This document shows positions 20,425 through 32,354 of a DNA stretch of 64,000 nt, one piece after another; position 1 is the first letter of the stretch, and the number at the start of each line of letters is the position of its first letter. Where the stretch lies: positions 1 to 64,000 of the forward strand of contig JAQUKG010000001.1 of assembly GCA_028719245.1 (NCBI GenBank), written 5' to 3'. A program made the translations under genes and the position numbers. A model generated the notes under the pieces. The model had not been told where the DNA came from. It saw only the letters and a program-made list of their open reading frames with translations, and made no database searches. Source of the DNA: Candidatus Altimarinota bacterium (GTDB lineage: Bacteria > Patescibacteriota > Gracilibacteria > BD1-5 > UBA6164).

Positions 20425-22566
20425 ATGGCACAAGCACCAAAACCTTTAGATAAGGTTAGAAATATATGAATCATTGCACATATTGATGCATGAAAAACTA
20501 CTACAACTGAAAGAATATTATTTTATACTTGAAAAACTCACAAAATTTGAGAAGTTCATGAATGAGCTGCTACAATGGATTGGATGGAACAAGAAAGAGA
20601 AAGAGGTATTACAATTACTTCTGCTGCTACAACAGCTTTCTGGAAAGATTTACAAATAAATATTATTGATACTCCTTGACATGTTGACTTTACAATTGAG
20701 GTTGAAAGATCTCTAAGAGTTTTAGATGGTTGAGTTGCTGTATTTGACTGATCTCAATGAGTAGAACCACAATCAGAAACTGTTTGGAAACAAGCAGATA
20801 AGTATTGAGTTCCAAGAATTGCTTTTGTAAATAAAATGGATAAAACTGGTTGAGATTTTTTCATGACTGTTGAATCTATTAAAAAGAAATTAGCTTGAAA
20901 TAAAGTTATTCCAATTCAATTACCTATTTGAGCTGAAAGCGAATTTAAATGAATTATTGATTTAGTTCAATTAAAAGCATTTAGATTTGAATGAACTGCT
21001 TGAGAAAAAATTATTGAAATAGATATTCCTGCTGATCTAAAAGATAAAGCTGAAGCTATGAGACTTGAATTAATGGAAAAGGTTGCTGAACAAGATGATG
21101 TTTTAATGGAAAAATATTTTGCTGAAGGTGAGTTATCTGTTGAAGAAATAAAATCTTGAATGAGAAAATGAGTAATATCTAATTCTTTATATCCAGTAGT
21201 TTGTGGATCTGCTTTACAAAATATATGAGTTCAATTAGTAATAGATGCTGCTTGTGATTATTTACCTAGTCCTTTAGATGTTAATGGTTGAGTTTTAACA
21301 GTTATGGATCCAGATGATAGAGAAAAAACTAAAGATATAAAAGTTAGCGATGATTCTTCACTTTGAGCTATAGCATTTAAAATTGCAACAGATCCATTTG
21401 TTTGAAGAATTACTTTCGTTAGAGTTTATACTTGAATATTAAAATCTTGAAGTTATGTTTATAATCCAGTTTCATGAGAAAAAGAAAGAATTTGAAGACT
21501 TTTACAAATGCATGCTAATGAAAGACAAGAAATTGAGGAAATTAGAGCTTGACATATTTGAGCTGTAATTTGATTAAAAGATACAAGAACTTGAGATACA
21601 CTTTGTGATTTAAATGATAAATTTTTAGTTGAAGCTATGGATTTTCCAGAACCAGTAATATCAATTTCAGTTGAACCAAAAACAAAAGCTGATCAAGAAA
21701 AAATGGGTATGGCTTTAAATAAATTAGCTGAAGAAGATCCTTCATTTAGAGTTTCATCAAATCCAGAAACAAATCAAACAATTATTGCTTGAATGTGAGA
21801 ATTACATCTTGATATAATCGTTGATAGAATGAAAAGGGAATTTAAAGTTGAATGTAATGTTTGAGCCCCACAAGTTGCTTATAGAGAAACTATTAGAAAT
21901 ACTGTTGTAGATGCTGAATGTAAATATTCAAAACAATCTTGAGGTAGATGACAATATGGACATGTTGTTATTACTTTTGAACCTTACAAAGAAGCAGAAG
22001 CTGATGATAAAGAATGAATTAAATTAACTAATAAATTTGTTAATAAAATAGTTTGATGAACTGTTCCAAAAGAATATGTTCCTTGAGTTGAAAAATGATT
22101 AAATGAAGCTTACGGAAGATGAATATTAGCTTGATATCCTTTAGTTGATATAAAAGCTACTTTAACATTTGGTTCTTACCATGATGTAGACTCTTCAGAG
22201 CTTGCATTTAAAATTGCTGCTTCTAAATGTTTCAGAATTGCTTGTAAAAAAGCAAGTCCTGTTTTACTTGAGCCAATAATGAAAGTTGAATTAAATACTC
22301 CAGAAGAATATATGTGAGATGTTTTAGGTCAAGTTAATTCAAAAAGATGAAGAATTGAAGAAATGGGGCAAAGAGGTCAAGCTAAAATTATTACAGCCTA
22401 TATTCCATTATCGGAAATGTTTGGTTATGCAACTGAGTTAAGATCTGCCTCTCAATGAAGAGCTACTTATGCTATGGAATTCCATCATTATGATGAAGTT
22501 CCTGCAAATCTTGCTATGAAAATTAGAGAAGAAAGATGATTCAAACTTGAAGAAGACGAAGATTAA
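20425..22566 (+). CDS. fusA: Elongation factor G
   Basis: The 713-residue translational GTPase drives ribosomal translocation. The G1 motif AHIDAGKTTTTER is near residues 18-30, the G2/G3 region contains [12 protein letters not shown] and [16 protein letters not shown], and G4 is NKMDKTG. Domains II to V follow with the expected length. Glycine is still mostly TGA in this abundant protein, which contrasts with the S-layer gene. TTGACT at 20345-20350 with TATAAA after 14 bases is a possible promoter. A hairpin terminator follows the gene. Confidence 0.97.
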
Positions 22567-22578
22567 AATATGATGAAG

Positions 22579-22609
22579 AAAAAACACGACATTTCAGTCG
22601 TGTTTTTTA
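22579..22609 (+). terminator. Terminator after fusA
   Basis: The stem AAAACACGAC/GTCGTGTTTT around ATTTCA is followed by T residues. Confidence 0.9.
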
Positions 22610-22661
22610 GTTTTAATTTTACTTTTAATAAGCTAATATAGCTGTGATTTTTTATAAAGAG

Positions 22662-23240
22662 TTACTTATTTTCATAACCTTCCTTAAAATAATTTGGATT
22701 AAACTCACCAAAATCATTTCTTTGTTCTGGATTTAAAGATATAAGTTTATCTATATAGTGAGTAATATTTTTAGCATTTTCTATATGATACATAACTATA
22801 TCTCACATTCAACTATGAGAAGTTTGGATTTCCAAAGTTCAATATCAAAAAAATTTTCATATAAGATTTGCAGTAAAATAATTAACATTTACTATATTCT
22901 CATAATGAATCTTTTTCATATAATCATTAAAGAATCATTTTATTCAATGAAATAAAATTCTTTTAGAAGTTATAATTATATAATTTCTTCTAGTTCTATA
23001 AATTTTATAAAATATATTAAATCATCAAATTGATAATATTAAAATAGAAATTAAAACCAAAGTTCAACTGTTTAAATTAAAATAATTTCAAATTAATAAA
23101 AAAACTACCACTATAAATAATATTGGAATACTAATTATTGAAATTTCATAAATCAATTGTATTTTTGAAGGTTTTGAATAGTGTAATACTTTTTCATCTA
23201 TTAATTTTCACTCAAAATAAAGATTTGCCCATTTGTCCAT
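22662..23240 (-). CDS. Bacterial PH-domain (DUF304-like) membrane protein
   Basis: The 192-residue protein has two hydrophobic helices (about 35-57 and 62-82, ILFIVVVFLLI and TLVLISILILSIGGF). A beta-rich domain follows with NYIIITSKRILFHGIKGFFNDYMKKIHYENIVNVNY, the pattern of YdbS/DUF304 bacterial PH domains: 'Y.vT..Ri....G', then the 'i.y..I..v' strand. A tail of about 30 residues ends in EGYENK. Such proteins sit at the inner membrane and have no settled function. It has its own promoter and diverges from the NAD kinase gene. Confidence 0.75.
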
Positions 23241-23269
23241 AAAATAAATTTAATAAATAAATTAGCATA

Positions 23270-23296
23270 ATTATAACTAAAAATCATTTTACTCAA
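23270..23296 (-). promoter_or_regulatory. Promoter of the PH-domain gene (TTGAGT-N15-TATAAT)
   Basis: On the minus strand TTGAGT (23291-23296) and TATAAT (23270-23275) are separated by 15 bases, 29 bases before the ATG. Confidence 0.6.
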
Positions 23297-23358
23297 ATCT
23301 TTTTGCTAAAAATACAAAAAAACATATTATTTTTCAAAATATTAACTAATTGTAAAAT

Positions 23359-24138
23359 ATGGAAATAAAAATAATAGATAATTTTAAAATAGTATTTTCT
23401 AATATGAAATACGAAGAAAGTAAGGAATTAAGAGATTTTTTATCTTGAACAACTATAATAGATTTTTTAAAAAAACTAGATAAAAATATTATAATAGTTT
23501 TGTGATGAGATGGAACAATGTTAGAAGCTGTTCATGAATTCTTTACAGAAAATAAGGCATTTTTATGAATAAATTTCTGACATAAATGATTTTTAATGAA
23601 TGATTTAAATATATTAAAAAATAAACTAAATCTAAAAAAAAATTCTTACCCATTACTAAGTTGTAAATATTTTTGAGATGAAAAAGTATTTTTAAATGAA
23701 ATAGACATAAGTTCTTGTTTTTGAAGAATGGCTAATTTGAAAATATCTTTATGAAATAATTATAGTTTAGATTTAATCTGAGATTGACTTATAATTAGTT
23801 CACCAATATGATCAAGTTGATACAATGTTTCTTTATGATGACCTATAATTCCTCATAATCTAGAAACTTTTGTATTATCTCCAAAAGCTCCATGGAAACC
23901 AACAAAACAATCTCCAATGCTCATAGATAACAAAGAAAAGATAACAATAAAATTAAATAATCCAGAATCAAAAGTTGATATATATTGAGACTGAGTATTA
24001 TTTAAACAAGTTAGAGATTTTGAAAAAGAAATAATTATACAAAAATCCCAAAAGAATGTTGATTTATATTTTAATTATACAGATGATTCTTATCCTTATT
24101 TTAAAGTATTACAAGAACAAGGATTTAGTAAAATTTAG
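23359..24138 (+). CDS. nadK: NAD kinase
   Basis: The 259-residue enzyme phosphorylates NAD to NADP. GGDGTMLEA is at residues 49-57 with both leading glycines written TGA. The NE-containing stretch FLNEIDISSC follows, and SSPIGSSGYNVSLGGPI is the conserved substrate-binding loop. The protein is short compared with the E. coli enzyme (292) but complete. A weaker promoter, TTGCTA with TATTAT after 16 bases, lies upstream. It ends at TAG, 29 bases before mfd, so the two are probably cotranscribed. Confidence 0.92.
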
Positions 24139-24167
24139 TTTGTTTTCTTAAATCAAATTTTTTTCCC

Positions 24168-27100
24168 ATGCACTACCTAAACACCTGAAATATATTTTCA
24201 AAAAGCCTTTTGATAAAAGAATACCTTAATTCACCCTTGCATTTGACTAAAAAGAATGAGTTAATAAACTCTCTTATTGTAACAAAAGCAGAAAATATAA
24301 AAAAATATTTAAATATTTTTTTATATTTAAATATTCCACTAACTGAAATAACTTGTTTATCTCAATTTATTGATTTTGTGTATAATTCAAACTGAAACTT
24401 TATCGTTAATTATGATTTAGTTTTTGCAAAGTTACCAAATAATTGGGAAATAGAAAATAAAAATTTAATAAAAATTGAAAGAAATAAACCTTTAAATATA
24501 GATTTGGTTGTTAAAAACCTGACCGATTTTGGTTATAAATTTAGAGAACATTTAGATTGATGAGATTACAAAAAAACTTGAGATACTTTGTCTATTAAAG
24601 TAAAAAATAAAAAAGAAACAATTATAATTAGTTTTTGGTGAGATAATGTTGAAAATATCTTTTTAGAAAATTGAATTAATTCTAAAGAAATTGAAAATAT
24701 AATAATTTGAAAAATAGATAGTATAAATTACTTTGCTTTAAATAATAATTTTAATAATGAACTAACAATCTTATTAAAACAGAAACATATTGTTTTAGAC
24801 AATATTGACATATTAGAATGAGCTTGAAATTTAGAAGATTTAGAAAATATTCTTGCTTTAGATATACTAAAGGATTCAAATATAAATCAAATCAATCTTG
24901 ATATTACTGATTTATTTATAGACAATATTGAAAATCTAATAAAACTTTTAAAATCAGATAAAAAAATAAGTATTTATACAAAAAATGAAAAAACTATTTT
25001 AAAATTTTTGGAATACAACAATATTTCAAATATTTTAGTTTATAAAACAGATTTAACTATCTTAAAATCTTTTAAATCATCTAATGAAATAGTAATTTGT
25101 GATGATAATTTATCAAAAATATTTGTTAAAAAAAGGGTCAAAAAATCACTTAGCGAAAACTTAGATTTACTTTTACAAATAAAACCTTGAGATTTTGTTG
25201 TTCATATTGAACATGGAATTTGAATATTTAAATGAATTATTTATAAAGAATTAGGAAAAATAAAAAAAGAATACTTAGAAATAGAATACAAAAACAATGA
25301 TAAACTTTTTGTTCCAATTACTGAAGTAAGAAGAGTTAGTAAATATATTTGAAATGAAAATCCTACTTTGACTTGATTGTCCACAAAAGAATGGTCTAAA
25401 AAGCTTGAGAAAGTTGCCTTTGATGTGCAAAAAGTAGCTGAAGAGCTTTTGGAAATCTATGCTAGCAGAAAAATTTCAAATTGATTTGCTTTCAAGTATG
25501 ACGAAATTGAAATGATAAAATTTGCTAGAAGTTTTGATTTTGAATATACTCCAGATCAAGTTAATGCAATAGACGAAATTATGAATGATATGTCTAAATC
25601 AACTCCAATGGAAAGAATCTTGGTTTGAGATGTAGGATTTTGAAAAACAGAAATTGCTTTTAATGCTGTTTATAATGCATTTTTAAATAAAAAACAATCA
25701 ATAATTATTTCTCCTTTAGTAGTTTTAGCTTACGAACACTATAATAAAGCAATAGAAAGATTTTCAAGTTTCCCAATAAATATTGAAGTCTTAACTAGAT
25801 TTGAAACCGAAAGTCAAGCTAGGATTATTTTAAAAAAATTACAAGAATGAAAAATAGATTTAATTATTTGAACTCATAGATTATTATGAGAAAAAATTAA
25901 ATATAAAGATTTATGACTTTTAATAATTGATGAAGAACATAAATTTTGAGTTCAAGATAAAGAAAAAATTAAAGAAATGAAATGAAATATAGACATATTG
26001 TCTATGTCAGCAACTCCGATTCCAAGAAGTTTAAATATGGCTTTAAATTGAGTAAGAGATGTTTCTATTTTATCAAAAGCTCCTTCTATTAGAAAATGAG
26101 TTGAAACTTTTGTGTCTAAATTTGATGATAATATTATAAAACAAGCTTGAGAAAAAGAATTTGAAAGATGATGACAATTATTTTTTATACACAATAGAGT
26201 TGATTCTATAGATGCAATGCAAGAATATTTACAAAATTTATTCCCAAAAAGAAAAATTATTATAACTCACTGACAACTTCACTGAAATGAATTAGAAGAT
26301 AGAATTTTAGCTTTTAAAAAGAAAGAATATGATATTTTACTTTCTTCAACTGTTATAGAAAATTGAATAGATTTTGCTAATGTAAACACTATTATTATAA
26401 ATGATGCTTATAAATTTTGAATTAGCCAAATTCATCAACTTAGATGAAGAGTATGAAGAAGTGATAAAGTTTGATATTGTTATTTACTTTTTAAAAAAGA
26501 AAAAATTTCTCCAGATGCAGCAAAAAGATTAACTACAGTTGTAGAATATTCTCATCTTTGAGCCTGATTTGAACTTGCTATAAGAGATTTAGAAATCAGA
26601 TGATGATGAGATATTTTAGGATTAAAACAATCTTGAATGTCTAGTGAAATTTGAATAAATACTTATTTAAAATTACTTGAAGATAAAATTGAAGAATTAA
26701 AAATGCAGACTAATATTTTACAAGAGTCTTCTTCAAAGAATAAAGAGAATAAAAGGATTGAAACAACTATAGATTTAAATATTTCAGCTTATTTATGAGA
26801 TAATTTTTTTGATAGTGAACTTGATAAAATAAACTTTTATAGAGAAATTGAAAGTATTTGAGATTTAGAAGAACTTGAAAATCTAATTTGTGATTTTAGT
26901 GAATTTAGCTGAGAATTAAAAGAAGAAAATAAAAATTTATTTAAATTATTAGAAATTAGAATTGTTTGTTCTAATTACAAAATTAAATCTATAAAAAGAT
27001 CTTGAGTCAGCTATGAAATAAACTTTGTAGGAAATTTAAAAATAGATGAATTAAAATCTTTTTTAGATTTAGATAAAGATGTAAAATTAGTCGTAAATTC

Positions 27101-27233
27101 TATAACTTGCTTAAAATGTAGTTGTCAAAAATTTTCTTGAGATTTAGATTTTTTAAATTATTTATATCAAATATTAATTGAAAATAAAAATACTATTAAA
27201 GCTATTAAAAAATTTGTGAAGCTAAAAAAATAA
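24168..27233 (+). CDS. mfd: Transcription-repair coupling factor Mfd
   Basis: The 1021-residue translocase removes stalled RNA polymerase and recruits nucleotide-excision repair. The UvrB-homology N-terminus (about 1-330) is strongly diverged. The RNA-polymerase interaction domain is clear at PGDFVVHIEHGIGIFKGI. Helicase motifs follow: Walker A VGDVGFGKTE, Walker B IIDEEHKFGV, motif III SATPIPR, and motif VI HQLRGRVGRSD. The start at ATG 24168 gives MHYLNTGNIF; an alternative ATG at 24210 would remove 14 residues. Length is a little under the family norm of about 1150. A weak terminator shared with the convergent ctpA gene follows. Confidence 0.95.
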
Positions 27234-27256
27234 CCCTTGAAAGGATTATTTTTTAC
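27228..27256. terminator. Weak bidirectional hairpin between mfd and ctpA
   Basis: AATAACCCTT pairs with AGGATTATT around GAA, followed by T residues on the plus strand. It overlaps the two convergent stop codons. Confidence 0.5.
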
Positions 27257-28607
27257 TTCAACTTCAAACCAATTCTCAACTTCAAGTTTTTAGATTTTCC
27301 TTATTATACTCATCAATTGTTAAACTAATATTTCCAAACTTTATAAATTTTTTAAGTATTTTCACAGCTTCTTCTAATTGCCTATCATAAGGTTTAAAAT
27401 CTTTTTCCTTTCAAGGAATTGGAGTATAATCTTCTTTTTTAAATTCAACTTTTATATCTGGAATAATTCAATTATGATCAATAGAGTAATCTTTTGGAGT
27501 ATACCATTTTGCAATTGTTAATTTTAACATACTTCAATCTGGTAAATCAAAAGGTTGTTGAACTGATCATTTTCAATAAGATTTTTCTCAAACTAAAATC
27601 GCTTTATTATAATCTTTTAAGGCTCAAGCTGTAATTTCAGATGCTGAAGCTGAATTTCAATTAATTAAAACAACTATTTTTTTATCAAATACTTCTCAAA
27701 AATTTTCACTATAATAATAATTATTTAACAAACTATTTTTATATTTTGTAGTTACAAGTAATTTTCATTTTTCTATAAAATTTGATAATATTTCAACTGC
27801 ACTTTGTAAATATCCCCCTCAATTATCTCTTAAATCTATTATAATTCATTTAATCTTTTCATTATTAAAAGTGTTTAAAATTTCTGCAAATTCTTTAGAA
27901 GTATTTTCTCAAAATAAATTTATAGAAATATATCAAATTTCTTGATTATTTATATCTTTCGTATCAACTGAAGGAATTTTTATTTTATCTCTTATAACTT
28001 CTTTTATAATAAAATCATTTTCTCAAGCTCTAAGTATTTTTAAAACTACTTTAGTTCAAGCTGGTCATTTTATATTATTTACTCATTCTTGTAAAGTTAA
28101 ATCTTTTAAAGAAACTCAATTTGCCTCAATAATTATATCTCATTGTCTTATTCAACTATTTAATGCTGGAGATCACTTTAAAACTCTATCAACTAATATT
28201 CATAATTCATTTTTATCAATAACTGCTCAAATTCATTCAAAATCTCAACTTAAAACATCCTCAAATTGTTTGGTAATATCTGGTGTCATAAACTCTGAAA
28301 ATTTATCTCAAAGCGAATTAATAAATCAGGTAATTACTCAGTATTGTAAATCTTTTGGTTTTAAATCATCATTTCAATAATAATTTTGAGACACTATATT
28401 ATAAACTTTCCAAAATAAATCTAAATCTAAATCTCAAGTTGAGGTTTTAGTATTTACTATTGATTGAATAATTCAATTGTCTTTTTTAGTAAATTCTCAA
28501 AATAAATATCCATAATTGTTTGATGTGTAAAATCAAAGTAAAAAAGATGTTAAAAAGATTATAAAAAATAGTAAAAAACTTCTGTTTTTATTTTTAATTT
28601 GTTCCAT
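27246..28607 (-). CDS. ctpA: C-terminal processing peptidase, S41 family
   Basis: The 453-residue protein has an N-terminal membrane anchor (about 9-27, FLLFFIIFLTSFLLGFY). A PDZ domain follows, with GIGAVIDKNELGILVDRV and SPALNSGIRQGDIII. The protease core has GIIIDLRDNGGGYL and the catalytic Ser321 in NSASASEITAG. Lys346 in GEKSYGKGSVQ is exactly 25 residues later, as in the Tsp/Prc dyad. CtpA enzymes trim or degrade exported proteins at the membrane. The C-terminus is Gly/Ser-rich (TGSGELVGSGSKK). It converges on mfd. Confidence 0.93.
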
Positions 28608-28917
28608 AAATGTTTAATAAAATTTAAAAATATTTAACAAGTTTATAATAATAATTTATCATTTAAAAACAAGTCAATTAAAAAAAATATTAATTGTAAA
28701 AAAAATGTTAATTTCTTTTAATCTCTATTTTAAAGGTATTAAAAGAATAACTTTAAAAGAATTATTTATTTTTATAACTTTTTTAATATAATTTAGCTAT
28801 TAAAGTTATTAACATTTTTAATTATTACTACTACTATATAATATATTATATATAAAAATTTGTAATTAATAAAAATATATAGTAAAATGTTAATAACTTT
28901 AATTTATAAAAAAGTAT
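28608..28917. other. 310-base intergenic region with a 20-bp inverted repeat
   Basis: No gene is visible. The promoter of ctpA should lie at its left end on the minus strand (TTGACT and TTGTTT boxes near 28660-28680 followed by TATTAT repeats). At the right end is the long inverted repeat described separately. Short echoes of its core, AAAATGTTAAT near 28704, occur further left. Confidence 0.5.
28799..28903. repeat. Perfect 20-bp inverted repeat before a five-gene unit
   Basis: ATTAAAGTTATTAACATTTT at 28799-28818 is the exact complement of AAAATGTTAATAACTTTAAT at 28884-28903. The 65-base spacer is nearly pure A/T with its own short palindromes. The right arm ends 14 bases before the ATG at 28918, so it could be a paired operator, an RNA cruciform or stem, or a replication-like element. 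Confidence 0.75.
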
Positions 28918-29229
28918 ATGATATTAAATATATTTAAAAAATATTCAGAAAAGTCTAAGAGAAAAAAAATTATTATTACAATAATTCAAAATTTAAATAT
29001 AAATGAAAAACAAAAAAATTTATATTTAGATAGTTTAGAATTTCTTGATGAAATAGGGTTAGATAAACTTTATAAATCTTTAGAAAGTTTTATGTGAGAA
29101 ATAGAAAGACAACAAATGGAAGATATAAGCCGTGAAAGTTTTACAAAAATAGCTTGAATGAGAAAAAAAGAAGTTCAAGAAAAACAAAAAGAAATAAACA
29201 GTTTTTGATTTTTATTAAATAATTTATAA
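28918..29229 (+). CDS. Small helical hypothetical protein, 103 aa
   Basis: I do not recognise it. The protein is predicted wholly helical and highly charged: MILNIFKKYSEKSKRKKII, then a segment KNLYLDSLEFLDEIGLDKLYKSLESFMGEIERQQ, then GMRKKEVQEKQKEINSFGFLL. No signal or membrane segment is evident. It opens a five-gene unit (28918-33593) directly behind the 20-bp inverted repeat. It could be a regulator or adaptor for the membrane proteins that follow. Confidence 0.65.
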
Positions 29230-29233
29230 AAAT

Positions 29234-29548
29234 ATGTCATTAGAAATAAAATCAGTAGAAATAAAAGTAAATGAATTACCTTATATGAATTTTGAAAATA
29301 GAAATCCACAAAATATTGAACCAGCTTTAAAAAATTTAGATAGTTTTTCTTGAAATAGATATTTATGTACAGAATTTACTTGTTGATTAGATGAAAAACA
29401 AACACAATGAGTTTGTAGCAACTTTGATTCTTTAATTTATAATTTAAAACAACAAAATCCATGTTTAACTCATGATCTTTTTAGGTGATGAATATGTATA
29501 GCAAAAGCTTGAACTTCATATTTGAATTTTTTAAGAGTTAAATACTAA
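29234..29548 (+). CDS. Small Cys-containing hypothetical protein, 104 aa
   Basis: The start is 4 bases after the previous stop. I see five cysteines: C48 and C53 (YLCTEFTC), then C64, C81 and C92. The region FTCGLDEKQTQGVCSNFDSLIYNLKQQNPCLTHDLFRGGICIAKAGTSY could form a small metal-binding or disulfide fold. There is no signal peptide, so metal binding is more likely if the protein stays in the cytoplasm. The function is unknown. The tight spacing implies translation together with the 103-aa gene. Confidence 0.65.
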
Positions 29549-29607
29549 ATTATTTACATATAAAAATTAGATAATATTGCTTAATTTTACTATATAGCAA
29601 ATAAAAA

Positions 29608-30990
29608 ATGAAAAATTTTAAGGTTGAAGTTTCTAAATGATTAGAAAAATATAATCTGATAAAAAAAGCAGAATCTGAAAAAATACTTAGAGATGAGCTT
29701 CATAATGAAGGTTTTGCTGTTTTAACTGTTTTAGAAATTTGAGAATTAGAAGTTTCTTGAAATAAATTTTTCTTTGAAATTTTGCAAAAAGACGGAACTT
29801 TAAAAGTTTGAACTATAGTTTCTAATGATATATTTAAAGCATATTTAAAAATAAAATATGAACTTAAATATGATTTAATGTATCTTTATAAAGAAAAAGA
29901 TACTACAATTGATGAAAAAAAGAAAATTATTTTAGAGTTAGAAATACATTATAAAATATACTTAGAATCAAATAAAAAAGATATTGAAGAAAAATTAGAA
30001 AAAGATCAATGAATAAAAAAAATACAAAAAGAAGAATCTATTGATTGATTTCAAATGAAAAAAGAATTAGATTATGTTTATCAAATAATAGATAAAGTAT
30101 TAATAAAATTAAAAAATATTATAGAAAAGGATAATGAAAAGATATTATGATTTGAAAAAAAAGAAAAATTAAAAAATTTATATTCAGAAATAATTAAATT
30201 AAAAAATTCAACAAACATTCAAAAATTAAAACAAATTTGAGAATTAGCTTTAACTAAAATATGAGAGTTAGAACTTCAAGTTATTGAAACAAAAAAAAGC
30301 GAAGAGTATATAATTTTATTATCAGATACAAATAAATTATTGAAACAAATTTGATCAAAAAAAGTATTTATAGAAAAAGATAAAGATTTAAATTTTATAT
30401 TAAAAAATCTATTTAATGATTTTTTTGATTTATTTAAACAAAAAAAAGATGAAAAGATAAAAAAAGAAAAAGTAGATACAACCTCAACTTGATATTTAAA
30501 AAATAAATATTTATTAACAAAATATCAAAATCTTTTAGAATTATTAAAAAAAGAAAAATTAAAACATTTTTATGTTTATATAATCCCAACTAAAACTAAT
30601 TCAGAAAAAGTTCAATATTTTATTTTGAAAGAAAAAGTAATAAATCAAAATATTGTAATACTAAAATGAAGAATAACTGGTTGAATATTTTCCTATGTAA
30701 AAATAGTAAAATGATATAAATATTTTATTAAAAGGTTACTGGATTTTTTAGAATTTTTTAAAATGCCAATGACTTTAATAATTTTTACTTATTCATGTGT
30801 TTTTTTGATAGTAAACTTATTAAATAGTCTTTCTATAATTGATAATGAATTAAATTTTAATTGAATATTTTATTTTATATATTTAGCTTTTATACTAGTT
30901 TTATTAAAATTTACAAGATGAATATTTAGTTTGATTTTTAATATTGTAATTTTTTGTTTTTTGTTTATATTTTGAGTGGTAAATTTTTAA
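29608..30990 (+). CDS. Coiled-coil protein with C-terminal membrane segments, 460 aa
   Basis: No known family is recognised. The N-terminal 60 residues form a compact domain that starts MKNFKVEVSKGLEKYNLIKKAE. A long, very Lys/Glu-rich helical stretch (about 90-300) is likely coiled coil. A short domain near 310-370 contains YVYIIPTKTNSEKVQYFILKEKVI. Three to four hydrophobic helices end the protein (about 385-460). This layout suits a membrane-tethered scaffold. The next gene, 16 bases downstream, is a polytopic membrane protein, so the two may form a complex. Confidence 0.7.
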
Positions 30991-31006
30991 TCACTCTTTT
31001 TATTTT

Positions 31007-32353
31007 ATGAAATATTTATTTGTTTTTTTATCATTTTTATATTCATTTATTTTTTATTTGTTTTATATCTTTTCTCAAAATAAAGACATATTTTTAAATA
31101 ATATTCAATCAAATTATACAGTTGTTAATTTATCGTTTTTGGATAAAATCATATTTTCTGGTTCTAATACAATTATAATTCAGTCAATTTTTTGAAATTT
31201 AATTTTTGAAGTAATTATATTTTTTATAATATGAATATTTTTATTTTTTTATTTTTCTGGTTCTAAAAAAGAAGAAAAAATACTTAAAGAACAAATTATT
31301 ACAAAAAATAGTTTTTTAAATTTTACAAAAATATTTAAATTTTTTTCTTATTATATTTGATTTATATTATTTTATTTATCAATGTATTTAATAACAAAAA
31401 GTTTTTCAATCTTTAGTTTTTCTTTTTTTATTTTAATTATTAATATAATTATATTTTCTGTTTTTTTTATATCAAAGCTTTCAAGTATTTCAAAGGATTT
31501 TTTAAGAATAAACTCTATCATATTCTCTATTTTTTATATAATAAATTATATTTATATAATTATTATAGATAATAATTATTATAATTTAATTGATTTTATT
31601 AATTCATTTTTGATATTGTTAATATTTCCAATTTTACTTTATCATGATAAAAAAATAGCAAAAAAAGATTATTTTGATTATTCAACTTTAGTTAATTTTA
31701 GTATTTATATTTTTGTAGTTTTTTTATTTTATTTTTATTTTTATTTATTTCATCAAAATCTGATTTTTTGGATAAGTTTTATTTCTACTTTATTTTGAAT
31801 GATTTGGTTTGAAATTTTGCCAAAAATAAACTTTTTAAAAAATGATAAAATAGTTTTAAAATATATTTGAATAATACTAACTTATGTTTGAATAATTTTT
31901 TGAATAATTTATTTAAGTTTTAAATTCAGTTATATTATTTTATTTATATTAACAATTCAGACTTTTTATAACTTATATATTCATAAAAAATATACAAATT
32001 ATGTTTCACTTTTCTTAGGAGTATTTTTATTTTTCTTTTTGATTTATTATATAATTATTCACTTTAATATAATTGACTATAAATCAATTCAATTCTTGAT
32101 TTTTTCTTTAATTTTATCTTTTAGCTGAATTATATTTACTTATATTGTAAAAATTAAAAGAATGCTAGATTGTTATATAATTCATTTGTTTAGCCATATT
32201 TTTAATATTATTTGAATTGTTTTATTTTTTATTTTTAATAGGTTTGAAATTTTAAATATTTGAATACTTTTACTTTTAGAGTCTGTTTATTTCTTTATAA
32301 GTTATTATAAATTAAATCCTAAAAAAGAAGCTATAACTCATAATAAACATTAA
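31007..32353 (+). CDS. Polytopic membrane protein of unknown function, 448 aa
   Basis: The protein is overwhelmingly Phe/Ile/Leu/Tyr, with about 10-12 likely membrane helices across its length. It begins MKYLFVFLSFLYSFIFYLFY and ends EAITHNKH. Conserved catalytic or transporter motifs are not apparent. A charged loop near residues 88-105 (SGSKKEEKILKEQ) faces one side. It sits between a coiled-coil membrane protein and an MFS-type transporter and shares their transcription unit (2 bases to the next ATG). It might be a channel or a lipid-linked-precursor enzyme; I cannot choose. Confidence 0.7.
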
Positions 32354-32354
32354 A

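Noticed and set aside
28799-28903. Replication origin with DnaA boxes
   Set aside because: TTATTAACA in the inverted repeat differs at two positions from TTATCCACA, there are only two copies, and no dnaA, dnaN or gyr gene is nearby.
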